Positions 1 through 8,528 of a stretch of 31,397 bases of DNA are shown here, in pieces. Position numbers and translations under genes: made by a program. Below the pieces are notes generated by a model, which was not told the DNA's origin, ran no database searches, and was given only the letters and a program-made list of their open reading frames with translations. Every line of letters starts with the position of its first letter. Positions within the stretch are counted from its first letter, which is position 1. Origin of the DNA: JABCPE02 sp963518955 (GTDB lineage Bacteria > Bacteroidota > Bacteroidia > Flavobacteriales > Weeksellaceae); NCBI GenBank assembly GCA_963518955.1, contig CAUQKI010000019.1:1-31397 (forward strand), given 5' to 3'.

Positions 1-54
1 ACCCAGGACCCATACATTAAAAGTGTATTGCTCTACCAGCTGAGCTACCAGGTC
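1..54 (-). tRNA. tRNA-Lys (anticodon TTT), 3' part cut off by the window edge
   Basis: Read on the minus strand, this starts with a seven-base acceptor strand (GACCTGG) and TA. A D-arm with stem GCTC/GAGC follows. The anticodon stem ATACA/TGTAT encloses the loop CTTTTAA, which gives anticodon TTT and hence lysine. The variable loop and the first strand of the T-arm (CTGGG) are present. The remaining T-loop and 3' acceptor strand lie beyond the window's left edge. The gene diverges from aroK and has a well-placed promoter about 40 bases upstream. Confidence 0.93.
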
Positions 55-60
55 TCCATC

Positions 61-78
61 ATTACTGATGTCAGTAAT
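61..78. repeat. Perfect inverted repeat between the tRNA-Lys gene and its promoter
   Basis: ATTACTGA and TCAGTAAT are exact 8-base inverted arms around a TG centre. The element lies between the predicted tRNA promoter (-7 at 91-98) and the tRNA 5' end at 54. It would therefore be transcribed in the short leader of the tRNA precursor, or act as a DNA site at the divergent tRNA/aroK region. The function is unknown. Confidence 0.6.
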
Positions 79-90
79 TTTTGAGTGGTG

Positions 91-120
91 CAAAGATAGG
101 TATTTTTTTTTATTATCAAA
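91..120 (-). promoter_or_regulatory. Predicted tRNA-Lys promoter
   Basis: On the minus strand TTTG (117-120) and TATCTTTG (91-98) are separated by 18 bases. This fits the Bacteroidetes sigma-70 pattern TTTG-N19-21-TAnnTTTG, with the spacer one base short. The predicted start of transcription is near position 84, giving a leader of about 30 bases before the tRNA. Confidence 0.6.
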
Positions 121-152
121 ATTTTTTATCAAATTTGTTGAAAATTTTTATC

Positions 153-695
153 ATGATAATTACGCTTATAGGATACATGGGATGTGGTAAGTCTATTATT
201 TCCAAAGAGTTAAGTTCTAAATTACGCTTTGAAAATATTGATTTAGATAATGAAATTTCTAGTGAAATAGGACTATCTATTCCTGAAATTTTCCAAAAAA
301 AAGGAGAATTATTCTTTAGAAAAAAGGAAAAAGAGGCTCTGGAGAGGGTTCTAAACTCCGAAGAAGATGTAATTTTGAGTTTAGGAGGAGGTACGCCGTG
401 CTATTATAATAACATAGATGTTATAAATGAAAGATCAGTGAGTGTTTATCTGGTAGCTAATGTGAATACTTTAGTGAAAAATCTTTTGCATGAGAGAGAA
501 AAGAGACCTCTGATAGCGGGAATAAAGGAAGAAGAATTGCCTAATTTTATAGGGCAGCATCTCATGGAAAGGAATCAATACTATTCTAAAGCAAAGGTCG
601 CAGTAATGGTAAATGGCTGGGATCTTGATAGAATTGTTAGTGATATTTTGACTGAGATAGAAAAATTGGGTTGTAAAATCAAAGATAAAAACTGA
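153..695 (+). CDS. aroK: Shikimate kinase
   Basis: This enzyme phosphorylates shikimate to shikimate 3-phosphate with ATP, the fifth step of the shikimate pathway to chorismate, in the cytoplasm. The 180-residue product opens with a P-loop (GYMGCGKS, residues 7-14). It also has the LDNEI segment containing the shikimate-binding Asp, the FFRKKEKEAL arginine region, the LGGGTP motif, and the lid arginine in EKRPLI. The ATG at 153 is chosen because homologues begin a few residues before the P-loop. A longer reading frame from a TTG at 81 adds 24 residues without similarity to the family and runs through the divergent promoter region. The gene stands alone and diverges from tRNA-Lys. Confidence 0.93.
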   Translation: MIITLIGYMGCGKSIISKELSSKLRFENIDLDNEISSEIGLSIPEIFQKKGELFFRKKEKEALERVLNSEEDVILSLGGGTPCYYNNIDVINERSVSVYLVANVNTLVKNLLHEREKRPLIAGIKEEELPNFIGQHLMERNQYYSKAKVAVMVNGWDLDRIVSDILTEIEKLGCKIKDKN

Positions 696-720
696 TCAAA
701 ATATCAAGTATATATTCACA

Positions 721-770
721 AAAAAACCGAAAGCCAATAATTATAGATTTAATATAATATTGACTTTCGG
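721..770 (-). terminator. Rho-independent terminator of the two small minus-strand genes
   Basis: CCGAAAGCCAATA (727-739) pairs with TATTGACTTTCGG (758-770) with one mismatch. On the minus strand the stem is followed by a run of T (721-726). It lies just after the stop of the coiled-coil gene, and it faces the end of aroK. Confidence 0.65.
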
Positions 771-784
771 CGCAGTATAATCAT

Positions 785-1096
785 TTATCGTTTATCTTCT
801 ATTCCAAATTTACCCCAAAGACTAGGTTCTATATCTAGTTTTACTCTTTTTTTCATTTGGGAATAGAGTTTGTCTAATTCTTTTAGTTTAGAGTTTATAT
901 CCTCTGTTTTTTTCTTAGACTCTGCTTTTAATCCTTCATTTTCGCTATTTAAAGTTTCTATTTTTTCCCTTAAAGTTTCTAAATTAAGAATAGTATCATC
1001 TGTAATACCAGCAGGAAGATTAGATTTTATCTTTTTTAATCCATCTATTAGAACTTTAGCATTTGTTATTTTTTGAGAATATGTTTTTGTAGCCAT
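785..1096 (-). CDS. Small coiled-coil protein of unknown function
   Basis: The 103-residue product is charged and has no signal peptide or membrane segment. From about residue 40 to 85 it has a heptad-like Leu/Ile pattern rich in Glu and Lys, so a coiled coil is likely. The end reads LWGKFGIEDKR. From memory, small flavobacterial hypothetical proteins of about 100 residues share a similar aromatic, FGI, DKR tail, but I cannot name a domain. It lies 48 bases after the exported protein encoded upstream on the same strand, with a terminator behind it, so the two are probably co-transcribed. The base composition is more AT-rich than aroK or kdsA. The ATG at 1096 is the only good start. Confidence 0.7.
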   Translation of the reverse strand: MATKTYSQKITNAKVLIDGLKKIKSNLPAGITDDTILNLETLREKIETLNSENEGLKAESKKKTEDINSKLKELDKLYSQMKKRVKLDIEPSLWGKFGIEDKR

Positions 1097-1144
1097 ATTT
1101 ATTATTTTATATTTCTATATAAAGTATTTTTTCAGTATATATTA

Positions 1145-1579
1145 TTAACTCCAGTAAGTTTTAGTTTTATCAGCTTTATATATATACTTATTTTCTAACA
1201 TTCTATCTACTTTATATGTAGTATTTTCTATTTCGCTTAAATTTTCATATCTAATAGCAACTATATTATTATCAATAGTATTATAATTAGATAATTTTTC
1301 TTCTAATTCATTATAACTTTTATTAAATATAGATAAATTTATATCATTTATAGATTTATTTTTCTTTATTCTATATTCTTTATTATTATATTGGAATATT
1401 TCAATATGAATAGGTTTCTGTTCTTCTATTTTTATAATATTTTTATTATTAGAATCAAAATTAAAATCTTTTTTACTTATAATTTGATTTTCATTTTCAT
1501 TTTTTACTTTATTATTATTTTCTTGTGAATAAAAAAATGAAATTGTAAAAACAGATAATATTGAAATTGTCTTTTTCAT
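1145..1579 (-). CDS. Small exported Asn/Lys-rich protein of unknown function
   Basis: From the ATG at 1579 the product is 144 residues. It starts with a clear signal peptide (MKKTISILSVFTISFFYSQ) ending in SQ, as is common in flavobacterial exported proteins. A start 12 codons further upstream would bury this signal and would overlap a TATATTTG promoter element, so the inner ATG is preferred. The mature part is low in complexity and very rich in Asn, Lys, Ile and Glu (for example QENNNKVKNENENQ). It has no Cys after the signal, so it is not a lipoprotein. I recognise no domain. The AT content is extreme, partly through AAT/AAA/ATA codons, which suggests a fast-evolving or acquired gene. Confidence 0.6.
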   Translation of the reverse strand: MKKTISILSVFTISFFYSQENNNKVKNENENQIISKKDFNFDSNNKNIIKIEEQKPIHIEIFQYNNKEYRIKKNKSINDINLSIFNKSYNELEEKLSNYNTIDNNIVAIRYENLSEIENTTYKVDRMLENKYIYKADKTKTYWS

Positions 1580-1612
1580 AGTATTTTGAATTTTAAGTTT
1601 AATTATATTTTG

Positions 1613-1620
1613 CAAATATA
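1613..1620 (-). promoter_or_regulatory. Candidate -7 element of the small exported gene
   Basis: TATATTTG on the minus strand matches TAnnTTTG and sits 33 bases before the chosen ATG. No TTTG lies at the -33 distance. The surrounding DNA is so AT-rich that a chance match is possible. Confidence 0.35.
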
Positions 1621-1777
1621 AATAAAAAAAATAATATAAATATAACTTTTTTAAAAATATTCTTAGATTTTTTAAAAAATAAATTATACTTATATTATTT
1701 ATATATTTTAAATTAAAATATTTATATAAAATTATTCTATTATTATATTATTTTATTATATTTGTATATAGGTATTC

Positions 1778-1812
1778 AAAAAAAATATCTTCCCAAATCA
1801 TTTGGGAAGATA
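1778..1812 (-). terminator. Rho-independent terminator downstream of kdsA
   Basis: TATCTTCCCAAA (1786-1797) and TTTGGGAAGATA (1801-1812) form a perfect 12-base stem with the loop TCA. On the minus strand eight T follow directly (1778-1785). It lies about 100 bases beyond the kdsA stop codon. Confidence 0.8.
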
Positions 1813-1909
1813 CCTTTATTATTTTATAAGATTATTTTTAGATAATTTAAGCTATATTTTATTCAAAAATTAAATCATTTTATAAAATTTTTATATTATT
1901 TGATTTAAA

Positions 1910-2719
1910 CTATATAATAGCTTCTCTTATTTTAGTTAATTTAGCTAAAAGATTGTCTAATTTGTCAAGTTGAAGCATATTTGCTCCATCGGATTTAGCT
2001 TCAGAAGGATTAGGATGTGTTTCTATGAATATTCCATCAGCTCCTACGGCAATTCCTGCTTTTGCGATAGTTTCTATAAGTTCTGGTCTGCCGCCAGTAA
2101 CTCCACTTTCTTGATTAGGTTGTTGTAATGAGTGTGTGATATCAAGAATTACAGGAGAATATTGTTTCATAATAGGAATTCCACGATAATCTACAATCAA
2201 ATCAGTATACCCGAAAGAATTTCCTCGTTCTATGATGGCAGTTTTATCATTTCCAGAGTCTTTTACTTTCTGTACGGCGAATTTCATGGCTTCTGGTGAT
2301 AGAAACTGCCCTTTTTTCAGAGTCACGACCTTGTTGGTTTTAGCGGCAGCTACCAAAAGATCAGTCTGTCTAACCAGAAAAGCAGGGATTTGTAATACAT
2401 CTACGAACTGAGCTGCCAGCTCGGCGTGTGCATTTTCGTGGATGTCTGTAGTGGTAGGAATATTGAAGGTTTCACCTACTTTTTTCAGGATTTGAAGTGC
2501 TTTTTCATCGCCTATTCCTGTGAAAGAATCCACACGAGAGCGGTTGGCTTTTTTGAAACTCCCTTTGAAAATGTAGGGAATGTTATATTTATCAGTGATT
2601 TTGATAACGGTTTCGGCTATTCTCATTGCCATATCTTCGCTTTCTATGGCACATGGACCAGCTATTAGAAAGAAATTTTTAGAATCTTTGTGGCTGATGT
2701 TTGATAAATGCTGTATCAT
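1910..2719 (-). CDS. kdsA: 3-deoxy-8-phosphooctulonate synthase (Kdo-8-P synthase), metal-dependent type
   Basis: This enzyme condenses phosphoenolpyruvate with arabinose 5-phosphate to form Kdo 8-phosphate, which feeds the inner core of lipopolysaccharide. The product has 269 residues, normal for the family. Motifs seen in order are AGPCAIES (20-27), FKGSFKKANRS (51-61), TDIHE (91-95), PAFLVRQTDLL (112-122), KKGQFLSP (135-142), ERGNSFGY (164-171), DITHS (193-197) and ETHPNPSEAKSDG (233-245). Cys23, His196, Glu233 and Asp244 match the four metal ligands of the metal-dependent class, where the E. coli enzyme has Asn in place of Cys. The gene has its own promoter and terminator, so it is probably monocistronic. 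Confidence 0.96.
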   Translation of the reverse strand: MIQHLSNISHKDSKNFFLIAGPCAIESEDMAMRIAETVIKITDKYNIPYIFKGSFKKANRSRVDSFTGIGDEKALQILKKVGETFNIPTTTDIHENAHAELAAQFVDVLQIPAFLVRQTDLLVAAAKTNKVVTLKKGQFLSPEAMKFAVQKVKDSGNDKTAIIERGNSFGYTDLIVDYRGIPIMKQYSPVILDITHSLQQPNQESGVTGGRPELIETIAKAGIAVGADGIFIETHPNPSEAKSDGANMLQLDKLDNLLAKLTKIREAII

Positions 2720-2740
2720 ATATATGTATTTAAATTTTCA

Positions 2741-2773
2741 CAAATATAGGTTTAATTTTAATAAATATTCAAT
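2741..2773 (-). promoter_or_regulatory. Predicted kdsA promoter
   Basis: TATATTTG on the minus strand (2741-2748) lies about 20 bases before the kdsA ATG. An upstream TTG (2770-2772) lies 21 bases away. The promoter fits tightly between the terminator of the upstream gene and kdsA. Confidence 0.5.
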
Positions 2774-2775
2774 AG

Positions 2776-2802
2776 AAAAAGCGAGCTGTAAGACTCGCTT
2801 TT
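2776..2802 (-). terminator. Terminator of the DUF2723 gene
   Basis: AAAAAGCGAG pairs with CTCGCTTTT around an 8-base loop. On the minus strand the GCGAG/CTCGC stem is followed by TTTTT. It begins directly after the stop codon of the large membrane protein, which separates that gene from kdsA. Confidence 0.75.
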
Positions 2803-2809
2803 GTAGGTT

Positions 2810-5800
2810 TTATTCGGTTACACTTATGACTTTTTGGGTTATTTTCTGAGTTTTTTCCTTTTCATAAGTAGAATCAAAAGGTTTCATAATAGGGAAAAGG
2901 AACTGATAAAATGGCGTGATATTCTGCACTTCCTCAGATTTTTCAAAAGCTTTTTCTTTTCCCATCATCTCTAATTTTTTGATGAAATTATCAAATCTTT
3001 TGTCAATAACTGAGATGGAATTCACCAAATATTGGTATCCTTTGTCTTTTTTACCAGCGATTTCGTAACCATTTACTACTGCTTGGACTACCATAGAGTA
3101 GAGCATAGGCTGGGTAACCATCTGTCTTCTAAGTAGGTTTTGCTCTCGTTTGCTGAGGCTTAGGTAATAGTCATATTCGTTAAAAATATCCTTTTTCATC
3201 TGTTCAGCCAGTTTGAGACCTTTTTGCTCTTCTCCAGCTGCAATATATCCGAAAATAATAGCACTCACGGAGCGAGGGTCATTATATTTCTCCACAGGAA
3301 TTTCTCTAGAAGCCAGATCTAAAACTTCCAAAGCTTTTGCTTTTTGTCCTTTTAGAACCAAAGCTTCTGCAGCTCTTCCAGCTGATGTTCTGTAGTTCAT
3401 AATGTTGGAAGTTGCCGTTTCATCATAGTGTACTTTTAGGTCTTTGAAGTTCCCCCAACGGAAATTTTTAACAACTTTGTAGAGTTCATCTGCATCTACA
3501 CGCCCTAAATCTCCATCTTCTCTTTCTGGTGTTTTTATAGGAACAAGGCGATAATTAAACCCATCAAATTGTAAATAATCATTTAGATAAAATATATTGT
3601 TAGAGCTGTAAATACCTCCAGAGGAGAAACTTATAGGTCTTTTCCAATCAAAATTTGCTAAAATATCCATCATCATAAGTTCATTTTTGTACATAGTAGA
3701 ACCTTCGTAGTTAATGATGATTTCGTTTTCTGCTAGTGGAGCATCTTCCGCTTTTATAATTCCTGATTTTACTGCATTTTCTTTGTTTACAGGTAATACG
3801 AATTTGCTTACAGGCAGGAAGTTGAACTTGTGATATTGCTCTTCTCCGAATAACATTTTTAGAATCATGTCCTTATCCTCTGATTTGGAACGGAGGAACT
3901 GAATAGCTTCTTTTAATGTCATGGTTTCTTGGGTTAGATATTTTCTTAAAGAAGCCAATTCTGTCGCTGGAACTCCTTGTTCTTCAAGGTTTTCAAAGAT
4001 ACTTGTCCAGCTGTTTATGTTCATTAGATAGATTTGGTCATTCATTCCATCTCGGTATTTGGCATGCGACAGCGAGGAAGGAACAGGCATCGCATTATAA
4101 GTTCTTCTTTTTACTTGGTCTATGTTCCAAGGAGTAGCCAAGAGTGTGTGGTTGATTACTTTCACATCATCTCTAAATCTTTCTGTCTCTTGGATAGCCC
4201 AAGTAGGGTAGGTGTCATTATCTCCATAAACAAATAAAATTCCATTTTTGGGGAGGGATTTCAGCGAAGAATAGGCATAATCATATGCTGTGTATCTACC
4301 ACTTCTGTCATGTGGAGTGTAGTTTTGGAAGCCCATCATTAGAGGAATTCCCAGTAGAATGCTCCCTGTAGCGATATTATAAGAATTCTTTTTTATTTTA
4401 TTTTTAAGAAAATCAAAAATTCCTGCCACGCCCAGACCTATCCATATTGCAAAAACATAGAATGAGCCGACCATAGCGTAGTCTCTTTCTCTTGGTTCAA
4501 AAGGTTTTACGCCCGTGTAGAAAATAATTCCCACGCTCATCAGGATAAATATAGAAAGCAGGGCATATGATCTTCCAAAATCTTTTAACGATTGATAAAC
4601 AAAACCAATGATTCCAAGAAGAAGAGGAAGGAAGAAAAAATATACAGTACTTTCGTTTTTGAATTTTGATGGGAGGTTGTCTTGGTCGCCTAGCATCATG
4701 TTGTCAATAGCAGAAATTCCACTAATCCAGTTTCCGTTTGTGTTTTCCATGTGTCCTTCTAGGTCGTTTTGTCTTCCCACGAAATTCCACATCAGATAAC
4801 GAGCGAAATAATATCCGTTTTGGAAATCAATAAAATAATGGAGGTTTTGTGCTAGAGTAGGCTTTTTGATTTTAATCAAATCATAGCTTTTTACATCAAG
4901 ATAATCTTTTGCTGTGATGGATCCATCTTCATATTTAGCTTTTAACTCCTCAAAAACTTTTTTCGCATGTGGATTGTCCGTTACATTTTCATTAGAATAA
5001 TTAAACTCAAAATCAGGCGCGCCATACATGGATACATAGTTGTTCATTACAGTTCTGTCAGAATTGTACATTCTCGGCAAGAAGCTGACATGTTCCTTAT
5101 TATATACATAGCTGGTGCGTTCATCTACTTTGTCATACTTTCCTGTTTTTTTGTTTTTTTCGTAAACATCACCTGTTTTTATGGTTTTGTAGCTGCCATC
5201 TTCGTTTCTTTCTATTCCGTGCGGATCTAGATGAGCGGTGTAGTTTTGTCCATATATAGTGGGCCAGTCGCCGTACTGCTCACGGTTGTAGTAATCCAGC
5301 ATACCGATGGCAGTATCAGGATTGTTCAGGTTCATAGGAGGATTGGCATTGGCTCTGATAGGAATCATCATCCAGCATGAAAATCCAATAATCATATAAA
5401 CTACTGATAATGCGATGGTTTGGTATAGATTGTTTTTCGTTTTTCTAGTATATCGAATAATATAATAACAAAAAGCAACCAAAATAATAAATGCAATAAT
5501 AGTCCCCGAATGGAATGGTAGACCGATGCTATTTACAAAGAAAATTTCACTCTTTCCGAAAAGCCTCATGACAATAGGGAAAATTCCTTTAAAAACAAAT
5601 GCTAAAACTCCAAGCGTGATGAAATTAGCAATGATAAAGTTTTTCCAAGTGAATTTGTAATTTCTTGCATAGTAAATGAAACACACCGCAGGAACTGCCA
5701 GCATTACCATCATATGGACACCCACAGAAAGCCCTACGATAAAGAAAATTAGGATGATCCATCTCTGGCTGTCGCTGTCATGGTATTCGTTTTCCCATTT

Positions 5801-6295
5801 TGTAATCAGCCAGACTACTAATGCGATGAACATAGACGCCATAGAATACACCTCGCCCTCCACAGCAGAATACCAAAAAGTATCCGAAAAAGTAAACGCC
5901 AGCGAGCCTATAACTCCCGAAAACAGCACAGAAATCATTTCCGCTGAGCTGAGCTCTTCCATTTCTTTGTTTAAAATTCTACGGACTAAATGTGTAATGG
6001 TCCAAAAAAGAAATAAAATTGTAAATGCACTGAATAGCGCAGACATAGCGTTGATAATCAGTGAGTAATAGGTCTCGTTCCCAAAGCTCAAAATAGCCGC
6101 CACAGCGCCCACCAGCTGGAACAATGCTGCTCCTGGTGCGTGGGTAACTTCTAATTTTACAGCGGATGAGATATATTCGCCCGTATCCCAAAAGCTGAAT
6201 TTATGCTCTATAGTAGATAGATAGGTAACCAAAGCAATCCCAAAAACTGCCCAGCCTAATATGTTGTTCCATTTTTTAAATGTCCAGTTTTTCAT
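2810..6295 (-). CDS. DUF2723 family membrane glycosyltransferase (GT117-like)
   Basis: This 1161-residue protein belongs to the DUF2723 family common in Bacteroidetes, related to C-type membrane glycosyltransferases such as protein O-mannosyltransferases. An N-terminal helix is followed by a periplasmic-loop FWDTGE motif (35-40), whose acidic residues are the likely catalytic or metal site. Multiple membrane helices follow up to about residue 330, then a soluble stretch, more helices around residues 560-680, and a large C-terminal periplasmic region with helical, TPR-like character. It probably transfers a lipid-linked sugar to protein or another envelope acceptor. That role is family inference, and the substrate is not evident. 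The ATG at 6295 starts just before the first helix. The gene stands alone between a divergent receptor gene and kdsA. Confidence 0.88.
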   Translation of the reverse strand: MKNWTFKKWNNILGWAVFGIALVTYLSTIEHKFSFWDTGEYISSAVKLEVTHAPGAALFQLVGAVAAILSFGNETYYSLIINAMSALFSAFTILFLFWTITHLVRRILNKEMEELSSAEMISVLFSGVIGSLAFTFSDTFWYSAVEGEVYSMASMFIALVVWLITKWENEYHDSDSQRWIILIFFIVGLSVGVHMMVMLAVPAVCFIYYARNYKFTWKNFIIANFITLGVLAFVFKGIFPIVMRLFGKSEIFFVNSIGLPFHSGTIIAFIILVAFCYYIIRYTRKTKNNLYQTIALSVVYMIIGFSCWMMIPIRANANPPMNLNNPDTAIGMLDYYNREQYGDWPTIYGQNYTAHLDPHGIERNEDGSYKTIKTGDVYEKNKKTGKYDKVDERTSYVYNKEHVSFLPRMYNSDRTVMNNYVSMYGAPDFEFNYSNENVTDNPHAKKVFEELKAKYEDGSITAKDYLDVKSYDLIKIKKPTLAQNLHYFIDFQNGYYFARYLMWNFVGRQNDLEGHMENTNGNWISGISAIDNMMLGDQDNLPSKFKNESTVYFFFLPLLLGIIGFVYQSLKDFGRSYALLSIFILMSVGIIFYTGVKPFEPRERDYAMVGSFYVFAIWIGLGVAGIFDFLKNKIKKNSYNIATGSILLGIPLMMGFQNYTPHDRSGRYTAYDYAYSSLKSLPKNGILFVYGDNDTYPTWAIQETERFRDDVKVINHTLLATPWNIDQVKRRTYNAMPVPSSLSHAKYRDGMNDQIYLMNINSWTSIFENLEEQGVPATELASLRKYLTQETMTLKEAIQFLRSKSEDKDMILKMLFGEEQYHKFNFLPVSKFVLPVNKENAVKSGIIKAEDAPLAENEIIINYEGSTMYKNELMMMDILANFDWKRPISFSSGGIYSSNNIFYLNDYLQFDGFNYRLVPIKTPEREDGDLGRVDADELYKVVKNFRWGNFKDLKVHYDETATSNIMNYRTSAGRAAEALVLKGQKAKALEVLDLASREIPVEKYNDPRSVSAIIFGYIAAGEEQKGLKLAEQMKKDIFNEYDYYLSLSKREQNLLRRQMVTQPMLYSMVVQAVVNGYEIAGKKDKGYQYLVNSISVIDKRFDNFIKKLEMMGKEKAFEKSEEVQNITPFYQFLFPIMKPFDSTYEKEKTQKITQKVISVTE

Positions 6296-6314
6296 TAATA
6301 AAAATAATTTGTCG

Positions 6315-6348
6315 CGAAATTAAGATTTTTTGATAAAAGAAATCCAAT
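6315..6348 (-). promoter_or_regulatory. Candidate promoter of the DUF2723 gene
   Basis: On the minus strand TAATTTCG (6315-6322) matches TAnnTTTG in all but one position, and TTG (6345-6347) lies 22 bases upstream. It is placed 20 bases before the ATG. Confidence 0.35.
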
Positions 6349-6428
6349 TTTTAGCCTAAAATTATGTTTTTTTTTAAATATTTATCTGATGAGGAAAAAT
6401 TCTTTTTTAGAATTATTTTAAATAAAAA

Positions 6429-6460
6429 TTTGGTTTGTATGTTTAAAAATATTAGTTTTG
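6429..6460 (+). promoter_or_regulatory. Promoter of the TonB-dependent receptor gene
   Basis: TTTG (6429-6432), exactly 20 bases, then TAGTTTTG (6453-6460) is a full match to the Bacteroidetes consensus. Transcription would start near 6467, about 30 bases before the ATG. I see no clear operator or Fur-like palindrome around it. Confidence 0.75.
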
Positions 6461-6495
6461 CCTAACATTTATTTCTAATTAAATCTAATTATATT

Positions 6496-8523
6496 ATGAA
6501 AAATTATAAACTTTTTCCATTGTCAGCTCTGTTTTTCATGGGTTTGATGAATGCACAAGATGTAAAACAAGACTCCCTTCACAAGGATAAAAATGTAGAT
6601 GAAGTGATTATCACAGGAACGCTCAAACCGATAAGCAAGTCTAAAAGTCCCGTTCCAGTGGAGATTTATACCAAGAAATTTTTTGAAAAAAATCCGACTT
6701 CTAACCTTTTAGAATCGATTTCTATGGTTAATGGGATTCGTTCGCAGATTAACTGTTCGGTTTGTAATACAGGAGACATCCATATCAATGGGCTGGAAGG
6801 GCCTTACTCGCTGATTCTCATCGATGGGATGCCGATAGTGAGTTCCCTTTCCACGGTCTACGGTCTGAGTGGAATCCCGAATTCTATGATAGAGCGAATA
6901 GAAATCGTAAAAGGTCCTGCGTCCTCTGTATATGGGACAGAGGCGATGGGAGGAACTATCAATATCATCACTAAAAATGCTTTGACCGCACCGAAATTTG
7001 CTTCGGATTTTAGCACGACTTCTTGGGGCGAGCAGAATATGGATTTGGCTACGAAATTCAATGCTGGGAAGAAAGCAGCGTCTATCTTGAGCGTGAATTA
7101 TTTCAATTTTACTAATAGAATTGACAAAAATAAGGACGGCTTCATGGATACCACGCTTCAAGACCGAGTTTCAGTATTTAATAAGTGGAATTTTAAGCGA
7201 AAAGACAATAGAATGGCTTCCTTTATGGCAAGATACCTTTATGAAGACCGATTGGGAGGGCAGCTCCAGTGGCAGAAACAGCATAGAGGCGGCGATGAAG
7301 TCTATGGCGAAAGTATCTATACCAACCGCTTTGAGGCGATAGGGCTTTATCAGCTTCCTACGGTGGAGCAGTTGTTTTTACAGCTTTCGTTTAATTATCA
7401 TAATCAGGATTCTAGATACGGAACAGAAGCCTTTGATGCGACACAGCGCACGAGTTTTGGGCAGTTTTATTGGAATAAAAATTTCGGAAAGCATGACCTG
7501 ATTGCAGGAGCTACTTTGCGCCATAACTACTACGATGACAGCACGATAGGAACGCAGAATACAGACGGAACGAATAACCCGACCAGCGACTGGCTTCCAG
7601 GGCTTTTCGTGCAAGACCAATGGACTTTTAATGACAAACACTCACTTTTGCTGGGGTACAGATTAGACCACAGTAAAAATCATGGATTTATTCATTCTCC
7701 GAGGCTGGCTTATAAGCTGAGCCCAAGCCCTGCGACCAGCATTAGAGCGAGTTTTGGGACTGGTTTCCGCGTAGTAAATGTCTTTACCGAAGACCATAAA
7801 TCGCTTACCAATGCTAGAGAAACGGTCATCAGAGATATTAAACCAGAAAAATCCATCAACGGGAATATTAATTTTACTCAAAAAATAACCGCAGGAAACG
7901 GCTATATTGATATAGATGCTACGGCTTTTTATTCCTATTTTACGAATAAAATCGTGGCTGATACAGAGACAGATAGCGATAAAATCATTTATGATAACCT
8001 GAAAGGGCATGCGATAAGCCAAGGGATTTCATTGGGAGCGAATATAAAATTTGGTATTCCGCTGAGCTTAAATATAGGGGCAACCTATATGGATGTTTTT
8101 GAAAAGTATGAAGAAGGGGGCGAAACGCACAAAAAATACGAGCAGCTCGCACCTAAATGGTCTGGAACTTATGCTCTTAGCTATGAGTTTAGTAGAAAAT
8201 TCGGAGTGGATTTCACGGGCGAAGTTTATGGGCCGATGCGCCTTATCACCGTTCCGAAGGATTTCCGACCAGAATACTCGCCATGGTATAGTTTGGCTAA
8301 TATTCAGCTGAGAACTAAGTTTGACAATGGATTGGAAATTTATGGAGGTGTGAAGAATTTGTTTAATTTCACTCCAAAAGACCCTATTCTAAGACCTTTT
8401 GACCCGTTTGACAAAGATACAGGAACCAATAATCCGAACGGATATGAGTTTGACCCGTCCTACGGATACGCTCCGATGCAGAAAATAAGAGGATTCCTAG
8501 GAATAAGATACACGATAAAATAA
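6496..8523 (+). CDS. TonB-dependent outer-membrane receptor with a CxxC plug
   Basis: This is a 675-residue outer-membrane active transporter driven by TonB. It has a signal peptide ending in MNAQ (residue 21), then VDEVIITGT (34-42), which resembles the flavobacterial TonB box. A plug domain follows (about 50-160) with GDIHINGLEG, LILIDGMPI, IERIEIVKGP and GTINIITK. The rest is a beta-barrel ending in an aromatic strand (GFLGIRYTIK). It lacks the N-terminal carboxypeptidase-regulatory-like domain seen in many Bacteroidetes receptors. The plug carries Cys87 and Cys90 (NCSVCN). The ligand cannot be told from sequence; metal or metal-chelate uptake is the usual guess for a plug of this kind. 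The next gene, 5 bases on, encodes an exported thioredoxin-like protein, so the two form an operon. Confidence 0.93.
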   Translation: MKNYKLFPLSALFFMGLMNAQDVKQDSLHKDKNVDEVIITGTLKPISKSKSPVPVEIYTKKFFEKNPTSNLLESISMVNGIRSQINCSVCNTGDIHINGLEGPYSLILIDGMPIVSSLSTVYGLSGIPNSMIERIEIVKGPASSVYGTEAMGGTINIITKNALTAPKFASDFSTTSWGEQNMDLATKFNAGKKAASILSVNYFNFTNRIDKNKDGFMDTTLQDRVSVFNKWNFKRKDNRMASFMARYLYEDRLGGQLQWQKQHRGGDEVYGESIYTNRFEAIGLYQLPTVEQLFLQLSFNYHNQDSRYGTEAFDATQRTSFGQFYWNKNFGKHDLIAGATLRHNYYDDSTIGTQNTDGTNNPTSDWLPGLFVQDQWTFNDKHSLLLGYRLDHSKNHGFIHSPRLAYKLSPSPATSIRASFGTGFRVVNVFTEDHKSLTNARETVIRDIKPEKSINGNINFTQKITAGNGYIDIDATAFYSYFTNKIVADTETDSDKIIYDNLKGHAISQGISLGANIKFGIPLSLNIGATYMDVFEKYEEGGETHKKYEQLAPKWSGTYALSYEFSRKFGVDFTGEVYGPMRLITVPKDFRPEYSPWYSLANIQLRTKFDNGLEIYGGVKNLFNFTPKDPILRPFDPFDKDTGTNNPNGYEFDPSYGYAPMQKIRGFLGIRYTIK

Positions 8524-8528
8524 AATAT

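Larger units (their letters stand above)
1580..1909. other. 330-base AT-rich intergenic region
   Basis: There is no credible coding sequence here. It consists almost only of A/T runs between the small exported gene and kdsA. The only structured elements I see are the TATATTTG element for the minus-strand gene at 1579 and the strong hairpin terminator of kdsA. I see no tRNA, repeat array or attachment site. Confidence 0.6.

Noticed and set aside
785..1579. Toxin-antitoxin pair
   Set aside because: One protein is exported and the other is a coiled coil without a DNA-binding or RNase-like motif. The pair does not match any toxin-antitoxin type I know.
2426..2849. Plus-strand open frames inside kdsA
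   Set aside because: They are antisense to a gene with full family motifs, have no promoter or start context, and their products look like random translations.
6709..8022. Minus-strand open frames inside the TonB receptor gene
   Set aside because: They lie opposite a well-supported coding sequence and show no domain or plausible start.
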